The notes beneath the pieces are model-generated. The model was not told the DNA's origin. It did no database searches and worked only from the letters and a program-made list of their open reading frames with translations. Positions 46,270-55,671 of a DNA stretch of 64,000 bases are shown here, piece by piece. The DNA comes from Xylogone sp. PMI_703 (lineage: Eukaryota; Ascomycota; Leotiomycetes). Every line of letters begins with the position of its first letter. Position 1 is the first letter of the stretch. The stretch covers positions 4,154,001-4,218,000 of the forward strand of contig JAJTUQ010000004.1 in NCBI GenBank assembly GCA_021399445.1. The letters run 5' to 3'. A program made the position numbers and the translations under genes.

Positions 46270-48033
46270 TCATACAGCCCGATCCGTCCTCTTCCTATTT
46301 TCTCGCTGTCTCTTCTCTTTGGCAGCTAATTTTCTCCTCTTTTTCCATGCCCTGTTTGTATCCCCCCTATTCTCATAGAACCATTTCTGAAAGTCACTCT
46401 CTGTTTCAGTCTTCTCATCAGTTCCCTTACGTCCTTTCAATCCTTTTGAAGGACTTCCTTCATAAGCTTCCTCATCTTCATCTTGGTCTTCATTCTCACT
46501 AGGCCAAACAAATCTTTTGTTCGGAAATGCCGTATCGGGTGTTGGTGCTGCACTGCGAAGGCCACGATATTCAAGGTCTTTTTGCGTGAAAGGAGTTAAC
46601 GGGACCTGGTACTGCGAAACGGTATTTTGCTGATTATCATTATCATCTTCTATATCATTTTCATCACCTCCAAAAAAGCTAAATGAGGGCTGTTCAGAAG
46701 CTGGCTGGTTACTATCAGGGCGAGGCTTTTTGAACAGAGCTTCCAATGGGTGAACTTCAGTTGCGCCAGACTGGGCATGGGAGGCTACAGGGGTGGATGG
46801 GATCGGCGGTGGTATCTTTATACTTAGGTTTGGTGCAGTCCCAGAGGATGAGCGAGGTCTAGATGTCGACTGCTTTCGCATCTCGGTCTCTACTGCAGGA
46901 ATTTCATCCTCTGATGAAGAGTCCTCTGAAGAGCTGTCTTCGTCTGAAGACTCTTCCGAAGTATCTTCACCTGCTCCAATAGCTTGTTTTAGTTCCTTAT
47001 CATCTGATTCTTCCTCATCTGAAGAAGTTCCGGAACTAGACGTTTCCGAGTCCTCCTCGGCCAATTCAAGACTTGTATCTTGTTTAGCACCATCCGTTTC
47101 TTCTTTGTCCGACAAGGAATCCTCTTCTGGCGATGACTCAGACGTGCTGTTAGTTTCACCCACAGTGTTCCCCCGCGATTCCTGCTTGTCCACTTTTACG
47201 GATTTTCTCTCCTTTGTGATTACTTCCTCAACCATGTTGCCGTCTTCATCGACCCAGCCTTTGCCATCCACAAACTCCACGGCAGTTTTAGAACTACTAG
47301 ATGTTGCAATCGAGCTCTTTAAAAATGTCGCATGCTTTGTAGTCTTAGCAAATTCATGCACAACAACCTCTTTTCCCTTCTTGGAGCGTTTCCTTTTGTC
47401 AGATTTAGCCTTAGTTAGTGTTGGGTCCACAACGTTTGCTGCAACATTTGGAGGTACAACGGTCTTAAATAGACACTCAGGGTTGGCTGTATATTTCGAT
47501 TTGACTACTGTCTTCTTTTTTTCTTTTTCCTTCTCTTTGTTCTTTAAGCGCTTTTCTGGTTTCAAAGCTGCAGCTGGTGTAGTCCACCCCCTCTTGACAT
47601 GGCGATCGCCTATCTCAGCTCCCTGTATTGTATCTGGGTCTCTCTTCCGTTTCCTCGAGGAGCTCTTCTTTTCCTTCACCGATTCTTCCACTTCTCCAGT
47701 CGGTGTGATTTCCTTTTTAGGTCTTGCATTTTCTATTCGTAATTTCGTCCCTTTCAGAATTGAGCCGTTAAGCTTCTTCCTTAACTTATCAGCTTCCATG
47801 ACAGGGAGTTCAACGTAACCGTAAGCTTTTTCAGGGAAAGTCTGTAACGAGTGATAGGAAATATTGCGGGCACTAGGAAGCGTTGAAGCTGGGATGATCG
47901 TTGTAAGTAAATTAGGATTAAAAGGTGTGATATGTAGTCGGACGTAGCTTGAGCTTGAATCTGTGGTTAACCCAGATTCTGACTCTTGCTGGACTGCCAT
48001 GTCACCAGACCATACACAATTGCATCGTTCCAA
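46270..48033 (-). CDS. Nop8/NOL8-like nucleolar protein
   Basis: Single exon, 587 aa. An N-terminal RRM-like domain (residues about 28-105: YVRLHITPFNP...ISYHSLQTFPEKAYGYVELP...LNGSILKGTKLRIENARPKK) is followed by Lys-rich nuclear signals (KRLKNKEKEKEKKK), a long Ser/Glu/Asp-acidic region (SSEDSSSEDE-like) and the conserved C-terminus DFQKWFYENRGDTNRAWKKR, typical of fungal Nop8/NOL8 relatives. Yeast Nop8 acts early in 60S subunit assembly. An in-frame ATG at 48000 (MAVQQESESG) is an equally plausible start. A long antisense open frame here is a by-product of the Ser/Glu/Asp codons. Confidence 0.82.
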   Translation of the reverse strand: MERCNCVWSGDMAVQQESESGLTTDSSSSYVRLHITPFNPNLLTTIIPASTLPSARNISYHSLQTFPEKAYGYVELPVMEADKLRKKLNGSILKGTKLRIENARPKKEITPTGEVEESVKEKKSSSRKRKRDPDTIQGAEIGDRHVKRGWTTPAAALKPEKRLKNKEKEKEKKKTVVKSKYTANPECLFKTVVPPNVAANVVDPTLTKAKSDKRKRSKKGKEVVVHEFAKTTKHATFLKSSIATSSSSKTAVEFVDGKGWVDEDGNMVEEVITKERKSVKVDKQESRGNTVGETNSTSESSPEEDSLSDKEETDGAKQDTSLELAEEDSETSSSGTSSDEEESDDKELKQAIGAGEDTSEESSDEDSSSEDSSSEDEIPAVETEMRKQSTSRPRSSSGTAPNLSIKIPPPIPSTPVASHAQSGATEVHPLEALFKKPRPDSNQPASEQPSFSFFGGDENDIEDDNDNQQNTVSQYQVPLTPFTQKDLEYRGLRSAAPTPDTAFPNKRFVWPSENEDQDEDEEAYEGSPSKGLKGRKGTDEKTETESDFQKWFYENRGDTNRAWKKRRKLAAKEKRQRENRKRTDRAV

Positions 48034-48205
48034 AATCTTTGAAGCTGAAGTCTCCAGGTGGTCGTAGCTTTAAGATTTCTTTATCCCGGCTCGACCGGGC
48101 AAATGTCGGGCCGTAAGAAGCAATGCCAACAGATTATGACTTTAGCGGGCCAGTCAAGAAGAATCGATAATAATATCGGATAAGCAAGTTTCTTACAACA
48201 GGCAC

Positions 48206-48291
48206 GGGCGTTTGGTCTAGGGGTATGATTTTCGTTTCGCATTGCAATGTGCAATTATGAAAGGTCGTGGGTTCAATTCCCACAACGTCCA
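48206..48291 (+). tRNA. tRNA-Ala (CGC) with 14-nt intron
   Basis: Acceptor stem GGGCGTT/AACGTCC with G3:U70 and discriminator A at 48291. Anticodon stem TTCGT/ATGAA (one G-U) with anticodon CGC at 48238-48240. A 14-nt intron (48242-48255) begins one base 3' of the anticodon. The T-arm GTGGG-TTCAATT-CCCAC is perfect. The mature length is 72 nt, the same as the UGC gene at 32279. Both share D-arm and variable-region sequence (TTGGT-TAG-GGTAT; AAAGGTC), so they are paralogues of one gene type. Confidence 0.92.
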
Positions 48292-48295
48292 CAGC

Positions 48296-48302
48296 TTTTT
48301 TT
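48296..48302 (+). terminator. Pol III oligo-T terminator of tRNA-Ala(CGC)
   Basis: Seven Ts begin 5 bases beyond the discriminator base. Confidence 0.8.
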
Positions 48303-48841
48303 GTCTTCAGGACCGATAATTTTGACATTCTTTTTTCATACCACGGTTAACAGGGTTCACTTTCCCTAGGGGAGGACAAAGATGCTAGGTGTCTCGGCGA
48401 GCTCGGTTAGCATAAACTTAACATTTCTAACGTCTAATTGCTTGAATGGCTCTAAGTATATCTGCTATGTAACTGTTATCACCGGTGTGGACTTGGTTCT
48501 AGCTTGTTTTATTTCAATATATAATAGTGAGCTTTACCAATCTGAGTCATTTTAGGGTTGTTTGCAATCTGACTCTTTCGACATTCTTATAGTTTGTCGT
48601 ATATGCGTCAGTATATGCGTCAGTATGCTTCAAATGCTTAAATCCAGTCATTTCTCATGCAAAGATTAGGTGCTTATAGTCCACTTTCCCGCGGGATTCT
48701 CCTCGGCAAAGGATGGGGCCCAATATGTAGGTGACTAGTCTTGAGTATATGATGGAATGGTAGTGGTAGCACCAAGTCGCTAAGAAGCCCACTTTCATGT
48801 CAATCGCGCCCTACGGTAGTGTACTATTTATGTACTGAAAG

Positions 48842-48855
48842 TTATCATATTATCA
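48842..48855. promoter_or_regulatory. Tandem GATA-factor sites (two TTATCA) upstream of D-amino-acid oxidase
   Basis: TTATCATATTATCA places two HGATAR sites (TGATAA on the minus strand) 8 bases apart, 50-63 bp upstream of the start codon. Paired sites are the preferred target of AreA-like nitrogen regulators. The function is inferred. Confidence 0.5.
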
Positions 48856-48904
48856 TGCTGGAGTTAAACCGAGAATCTACATCTTCAAACTCACTGAATA
48901 CACT

Positions 48905-49937
48905 ATGGATAGAAAGATTGGAATAATCGGTGCCGGGATAACAGGGCTTGCTACAGCGCTTGTGCTTTGCCCAGATTATGATATCACGATTGTAGCTCGA
49001 GATCTCCCAGGGGATCTAGGGACGAACTGGGCGAGTCCATGGTACTTTATAGCCTCTTTCCATGCAGAAACTAGAAATAACAAACTGCAACAGGGCAGGA
49101 GCAGTATTTCATCCGCAGCAAACAATATCTAAAGCCGTGCAGGAAATGCAGACGGCGTCGTTCAAATTCTACTGGTCACTAGCCCAGCAGGACTCATCCG
49201 CGGGAGTAAAAGTTTACCCAATGACGGAATTCTTTGATAACCCCATCAAAGACTCTGAAGTCTGGTATAAAACTCTGATGCCTGAGTTCAGATATCTTGA
49301 CTCCAAGGACTTACCACCTGAGACAGCCGCCGGGGTGAAATATAAGTCCCTAGGAATCAATCCTATTTTCTTCTTGCCATGGATTAAGAAGCAATTAGAC
49401 GCCAAAGGAGTGAAATTCATCAGGAAAGAAATATCCTCAATTGAGGAGGCAAGGAAGCTGACCGGAGCAAGAGTGATTGTCAATGCTTCAGGAGTAGGGG
49501 CAAAGAGTCTCGCCGGAGATGAAGAAGTGAAACCCGTCAGAGGACAGACGATGTTTGTAAAAACAGATTTCGAAGAACTGTTTATTAGAGAAGGGAGGGA
49601 GTATACTTATGTAATTCCACGCAGTGGATCTGGTGGCGTAATCATGGGCGGTATAAAGTCGGATAGACTAGATACTGAGGTTGATGTCGAGCTAAAGAGT
49701 GACATCCTCAAAAGGACGAATAGGATGACTGGCGGTGCTTTCAAAGCAATCGATGTATCATCTGTTACTGATATTGTCGGTTTTAGACCAGGAAGAACGA
49801 GCGGCTTGAGAGTCGAAAGGGAAAGGGATGTAATACATGCTTACGGCGCTGGAGGCGCGGGTTATATATACTCCTTCGGCGTAGCAGAAAGGGTCAAAGC
49901 TCTACTAAAAGGCATCACGGAGAACGCACGACTATAG
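48905..49937 (+). CDS. D-amino-acid oxidase (FAD-dependent, probably peroxisomal)
   Basis: Exons 48905-49041 and 49094-49937 with a 52-bp intron give 326 aa. The FAD dinucleotide motif IGIIGAGITGLATAL is at the N-terminus. The splice creates TNWASPWAGAVFHP, matching the family's WxPxxAGA-like segment. TYVIPRSGSGGVIMGG and VGFRPGRTSGLRVERE (substrate-binding Arg region) follow, then YGAGGAGYIYSFGVAERV. The C-terminus ARL fits the PTS1 consensus, so peroxisomal location is likely. It oxidises D-amino acids to 2-oxo acids, ammonia and H2O2; D-aspartate oxidase is a close alternative. Upstream GATA sites suggest nitrogen control. It converges on the GlcNAc-6-phosphate deacetylase gene with 124 bp between stops. 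Confidence 0.9.
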
Positions 49938-50061
49938 AATGCAATAGATGAGACATTATGTAATTCGTTAAATCGTAGAAATCTATAAATCTAAACCCCA
50001 ACCAACGCCGTGGCTATGCATATCTATAATCATGATAATTTACGATATTGCTATCTCTTCT

Positions 50062-51480
50062 CTATTCATATCTGTCGAATACCTTGATTCCAAATTTCCA
50101 GACTTGGTCAACGACCAACTTCGTCTCTCCATTAGCAGCGACCTGTTCATCTAGAACCACCAAATCCGCATCCGCGTCACTCTCTAAACATCCCTTCACC
50201 CCGGTCAGATCCAACATGGCGGCTGGAGTAAGGGTTACTGCCTTAAGTGCCTGCGGAATGCCAGCTCCTGACCAGTTTAGGAAGTTGTTCACACACTCAA
50301 TTAGAGTAATAGAGCTACAAAAAATAGTCAGCCAAAAAAGCAACGAAGGTGATAATCATGAAACTAACCTTCCAGCGATCTTATCAGACCCTTGCAGAGT
50401 CAGATGGGGGCCATTTTTCACAATATACTCGCCATTGGTCCACTCATAGACGCCGTCTGGCACCCCAACTAGTCCCATGGCATCTGTGACCAATATGAAT
50501 CCATCAGGGTGAGCATTATATGCTATCTTGACTGTCGTAGGATGCAAGTGAATGCCATCGGAGATAACGCCGAAGTATGGTCGTGGGAGACTCTCCGCGA
50601 TACCAAGAACTCCGAACACCCCTGGATTTCTGTGATGCAAGGGTCGCATTGCATTGAAGAGATGGGTGATCATTTTAGCTCCCGCTGCTACTGCAGCAGA
50701 AGCTTGCTCATATGTTGCTTCCGTGTGTCCAACTGAATAGAGGATACCCCTCGAGGTGATCTCGGGAATGATTGATGTCATTGCGCCAACCTCAGGTGCA
50801 GCAGTTATCATCTTGACTCGTGGTGGTCTTAGAGAACCATCATAAGGATCTTTTGTGGACTTTAGATTTGAAGCCCCATAGCATTCTTCAAGATCGGAGA
50901 ATCCGTCGTTTGCGGCAATCAATACATCAACTTTATGAATTCCATTCTTAGTTGGATTCAGAAATGGGCCTTCACAATGCGCCCCAAGAGACTCAGCGCC
51001 ATCTTCAGCTATTCTAGTTCCTCCAGAAGGCCCTAGGAATGGCAAAGCCTAATATGCATCAACATCGATCCCCCCCTCTGCGCAATTAACAAAAATTCTT
51101 ACCTGTTGGTAGACTTCCTTTCTTTGGGATGTGAGCGTAGGAAGGTACGAAGTAACTCCAGTTTGCACGAGTTGCTTGTTAACCTGTCTCAATGTCTTCC
51201 CATAGCTTTGGACATCCTCTGGTATCACGGAGAAGTCAAAGCCAAAAGCACCGTTAAGCTGGCATTCAATGAAGCCTGGCGATAAGATACGTCCATGAAG
51301 GTCGACAGTGACGTCAGGGAGACGATGTTCGGTATAGAACGTCTCTTGGCTACGAACAATCTTGCCAGTCTTTGAACTCACCCAGAGGTCCTGCTCGACA
51401 AGACGGCTACCTTTGACGAGGCGGCAGTTGGTGAACCTAGTGATTCGGTCTGCCGTAGGAGGTGGTGCAAAGGAAGGCAT
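50062..51480 (-). CDS. nagA: N-acetylglucosamine-6-phosphate deacetylase
   Basis: Three exons (51480-51103, 51048-50369, 50314-50062) with two 54-bp introns give 436 aa. Family motifs: LSPGFIECQLNGAFGFDFS (Q-x-N form typical of this enzyme), GAHCEGPFLNPTKNGIH (metal Glu), SVGHTEATYEQA and THLFNAMRPLHHRNPG (metal His residues), and LVTDAMGLVGVPDG with the catalytic Asp. It hydrolyses GlcNAc-6-P to glucosamine-6-P and acetate, the second step of GlcNAc catabolism (dac1/nag2 in other fungi). It is transcribed divergently from the GH3-GNAT fusion across about 0.9 kb, consistent with joint control. Confidence 0.95.
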
Positions 51481-52387
51481 TATGTAAGGAATCTTTTTCT
51501 ATTTTTTGTCTTCTGATTTTGAAATTTATCTATACTTACAAAGAAAACTGATCTGAAAAGAAATTATAATAGTTAAGTGGCAAAAATGCTAACGGATCTA
51601 ATGGGGAAAACTACATAATGGAAATAAAGAAAACAATGGAAAACAGGAGACATGATGCAACTTGCTTAGGAGGCCAATTTTTTCACCAGTTCATCGCATG
51701 CCTGCCATCACGGGCCATGATACCGTGACGCGGTTGGATTCGGTCGAGTCAGGGACTACTACCTGCCGTCGCCTTCCTTAAGGTGACTGAGGAGCAGGAG
51801 TATGTAACGTCGTATCTGACAAACCGAAATGCCCGGAAGTGGGCGCTCCTCGGCTGGCGGGGCACGGAAGGCCTCCACCGGGCATTTTGGCCATCAAAAC
51901 CACTCTATTTCCTAGGCACAACAGTAGTGGAATTAGAGATTTCCAAAAGATAAGGGGTTATTTGGAAGATCGATGGAGTTTAGATCGGAGGGAGGGATTG
52001 AGAAATAGGTTCTTACAGAAAGCAAGTGCAAGGGTAGTATGTTTTGCAGCCATGGTCACCTGATCGATGCGATAGCTTATCCGTATCAGCACGACATCCC
52101 AGTGCTGCAGGGGCCACTATCTACCTGGAGCTACCGGTACCTCCATAAGCGCGGAAGCTTATGGCCTGAGCTAACCACATGGTGGCTTCCTGTGGTATAT
52201 CTCTCTCTATCCACAAACTAGAATGATGCTGTAGAACACACGAAGATGCCTCGACCTTCCCTCGGCTGAACCCACTGGATAACAGTATTGTGGCGCGTTA
52301 GAGAAAGTTCCGTTACAGTCCCTCAAGTAACGTGATTGAGGTGGATCCGCCCGCCGCGAGACAGGAGGATCCAGCAGCAGGAGCAAG
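51481..52387. promoter_or_regulatory. Bidirectional promoter between nagA and the GH3-GNAT gene
   Basis: 907 bp between divergent start codons of two GlcNAc-pathway genes. It contains a perfect inverted repeat, CCATAAGC and GCTTATGG separated by 6 bases (52143-52164), and a CACAAA core (52212-52217) loosely resembling an Ndt80 middle-sporulation element. Neither is proven. Its position makes it the natural target for the RON1-like regulator encoded downstream. Confidence 0.5.
52143..52164. repeat. Perfect 8-bp inverted repeat in the nagA/ngs1 promoter
   Basis: CCATAAGC, six bases, GCTTATGG; centred about 234 bp upstream of the ngs1-like start. It is a candidate dimer-binding site. Confidence 0.6.
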
Positions 52388-55300
52388 ATGGCGGACGTTG
52401 AGGAGCCTCTGGACCCAACCTGGGATGATCTTGACTGGTGCGCGCCGTTACTAACGAGATATTCCCCGATGAAGGCGTGCTAACCGTCATGACAGGGCCA
52501 TTGGACAGTGCTTCATGGTTGGTTTTGTGGGCACAGAGGTCACGCCGCAGATTCGTACTCTGATTGAAGACCATCATATTGGTACTATTATGCTAACTGC
52601 CAAAAACCTCAAAAGTAATGCATGAAACTTTTCCTACGTTACTGTCGGTTATGGGTTCCTTTTTTCTACCCATGTCCCATCCATAGGTGGCGTTCTCGCT
52701 TTTCTGTTGGGTCTTTTCTTTACGTCCTTCTCTTCTTTTGTTTTTGAAGCGCTACGACTCTCACTAGTCTTCTCATTCCGCTCTCGCCCATTATGTTATC
52801 TTCTCCTAGGCTCATTCGCACATCTCATCCGAACCAAGTGAAATGCTCGAGGACGTGTGCTAATATTGAATATCTATAGCTGCTCAAGAGACAGCTGAAC
52901 TGGTCCAAGAGCTTCAGACAATTGCACGCAAAGCTGGTCATCCTGTACCACTGCTCATTGCCTTGGATCAAGAACATGGCGGTGTCAACAGTCTTTTCGA
53001 TGAAGACTACATCTCGCAGTTCCCTAGTGCGATGGGGATTGCTGCGACAGGAAACGTCGACTTAGCATATGAAATTGCAAGTGCTACAGCAAAGGAAGTC
53101 TCTGCTGTCGGTGTCAACTTAATTCTAGGTCCTGTGCTTGATGTCTTGACTAATGCCCGATACCAACCACTCGGTGTCCGTGCAACTAGTGATGATCCTC
53201 AGGAAGTATCTCAGTACGGCATTGCTACTATAAAAGGCTACAAGGATGTCGGCCTTGCTACTTGTGGCAAGCATTTCCCATCATATGGAAATCTCGACTT
53301 CTTGGGCTCTTCACTAGATATGCCTATAATTACTCAGACCCTTGAACAGCTAAGTCTCAGCGCTCTGGTACCATTTCGCAATGCAATCCGTGAGGGATTA
53401 GACTCGATGATGGTAGGCGGTTGTGCCATTGCCAATACAGGTACTTTATAACCTAGCTCTGCGATTTTATCATGGACTTTGTCATGCTGATCAATACGGT
53501 AGGTATGAACGTCATGCACGCCTGTCTAAGCGACCAGGTAGTGGATGATTTACTACGACAAGAACTGGGTTTCAATGGAGTAGTTATTTCAGAATGTTTG
53601 GAAATGGAAGCTCTCAGTCATGATATTGGTGTCCGGGGTGGAACTGTTATGGCAGTTGAAGCAGGCTGTGATTTGGTCATGCTCTGTCGATCATTTGCTG
53701 TTCAAAAGGAAGCCATATCTGGGCTCAAACTCGGCATAGAGAACGACATGATATCAAGAGAGCGGATAATGAAGTCATTGCGTCGGGTTTTGCATCTCAA
53801 GTCAAAATGCACTGACTGGAATAGAGCATTGAATCCTCCCGGGATCAGCCAGCTGTCACTTCTGCAACCAAGCCATTTCAATCTTTCGACGAGAGCATAT
53901 GATGGTTCAATTACAATTGTTAGAGATAAAGGACATCTACTACCATTGTCGAACACTTTACACCAAGAAGAAGAATTGCTCCTTCTAACACCCTTGGTGA
54001 AACCCTTACCAGCCTCCTTGGCGATGAAAGGTTCAGAACATGACAAATGGGTCCATCGGTCGTCGACACCTCGATCCACGATCATGAGTGGAGAGGGCGT
54101 TTTCCGTGAGCTAGGTCGGTCACTGGCACGGCAAAGACATGGCAAACTGCTACATACTTCATATACGGCAAATGGCGTAAGGCCAGTTCACGAAAATCTC
54201 ATCAACAGAGCAGCAGCTATAATACTAGGTATGTGCCCCAAAACTTCCTTCTGGAGTAATTCAGTTTCTGATGTTCTATTTATAGTGACCGCGGATGCCA
54301 ACCGGAACCTATACCAGAATGGATTCACAAAACATGTTGCCATGATGTGCTCAATGCTTAGTGCTGGCGGGAAGAAGAAGTCCCTCATTGTGGTCTCCGT
54401 CAGCTCTCCATACGACTTTGCAATGGATAAGTCAATCGGCACATACGTTTGCACATTCGACTTCACCGAGACTGCTATGAAAGCCCTAGTGAGAGCTCTG
54501 TTCGGCGAATTTGTCCCACAAGGTACTCTACCTGGCACACTCCGAAAGAGTCGAAAGGTGCAGAAATCACGCCAGAACTGGTTGGTGGAAAATTGGGACA
54601 GGGACAGGGATTCCCGAGGCCTGCAGGAACTGATCAAAGCGATTGAGAAGACAGTAACTCCTGGCGATTATTCTGCCCTGACAGGAGCTACAGCCAGCAC
54701 TTTCGAATTGGTACGTACGCACATCCACCCGCTTGATACTTCGCTGCAATGCTGACAGATCCAAGGCCCCAGCTCTCGCTGACACCAACGAGAAGATCGA
54801 AGAGGCGCATTATGTTGTCCGCAACAGCAGCACGAACGCAGTATATGGATTCTGTACGACGTACTCGTACAGGGGCACAGGAATGATCGGAGCAATCTTC
54901 GTGGACCCTGCCAAACGCAATCTGTCCATCGGCCACTCCCTCCACCAACGCGCCACCCGGGGGCTTGTGCAGAAGCGGGAGGTGAATAAGCTCCAGCTAG
55001 GCACCGGGCTGCCGGCAGTCTATTTAGGGATTCCAATGAGCGACATGGCCGAAGGCGCTCGCCTCAAGCGTTGGTTCTCAGCAAATGGGTGGGATGGACT
55101 TTCATCTAGATTTCTCTACACGCTGACGATCCGGAACCTGGACGAGTGGATAGCTCCGGATGGCCTGCTCCAGAACATCCAGCGGGCATCGTTTGCTTTT
55201 GACCTCATCCATGGCCGTGAGAATGCAGAAGCAGTCATTGATCACGTTAGCTCCCACGCCGGGCCTGAGATGCTGGAGTTGTACCGGCTGGCCCTGGAAG

Positions 55301-55671
55301 ATCCCAAATCCTGCGGCATCGTGCGCGCCAAAAGCCCGGTGGATGGCTCGCTTGTTGGCACGGTCATCATCTGTCGACCAGGGGCACACCTGTCTACTTA
55401 TATACCTGCCCTAAGCTCTGCCGGTAAGAGCGTGGGCGGCATCCTGGGGCCTGTCATCCCCTCGAGCGCCCAATCATCCGTGGTCCTTCAGGGCCTGGCA
55501 CTGCTGGGCATCCGACAGAACAAGGCGCATCATTCGACTACATGCGTACTGAATTGGGTCAGCGGCGAAGAGAGGGACATACTGCAAGGCATGGGGTTCG
55601 AGGTGCTGGAAGCCTTTGAGGAGCTAAGCTGTGCTACCGCGATGGTGAGTTCTTCCCTGTTCGCGCTGTAG
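52388..55671 (+). CDS. ngs1: GH3 (NagZ-like) - GNAT fusion, Ngs1-type GlcNAc sensor
   Basis: Six exons (52388-52437, 52496-52614, 52880-53440, 53503-54228, 54286-54710, 54766-55671) give 928 aa. Intron 2 is 265 bp, the others 55-62. Residues about 17-440 are a GH3 N-acetylglucosaminidase-type domain (LLIALDQEHGGVNSLF, CGKHFPSYGN). Residues about 625-928 form an acetyltransferase region (VYGFCTTYSYRGTGMIGAIF, RNLSIGHSLHQRA). This architecture is that of Candida Ngs1 (GlcNAc-binding histone acetyltransferase) and the nag3 gene of the Trichoderma GlcNAc cluster. In the GH3 half the nucleophile position reads VISECLEM (Glu274, where NagZ has Asp), and the NagZ His/Asp dyad loop after KHFP is not conserved, so hydrolysis is doubtful. 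An alternative last splice (GTGAGT at about 55645) would end WRDVNSG near 55757. Confidence 0.88.

Larger units (their letters stand above)
48292..48904. other. Intergenic region upstream of D-amino-acid oxidase
   Basis: Contains the promoter of the oxidase gene with tandem GATA sites near its end (listed separately), and a short duplicated phrase ATATGCGTCAGT at about 48599-48622. No gene. Confidence 0.5.

Noticed and set aside
46793..47818. 341-codon open frame on the plus strand, antisense to the Nop8-like gene
   Set aside because: Its Ser/Val/Phe-rich product mirrors the acidic Ser/Glu/Lys codons of the sense gene; it shows no domain, and the sense frame has an RRM and a conserved C-terminus.
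54229..54285. Reading through the fourth intron of the ngs1-like gene (57 bp, open in frame)
   Set aside because: It has good splice signals (GTATGT...TATAG), and removing it restores the hydrophobic strand AAIILVTADANRN.
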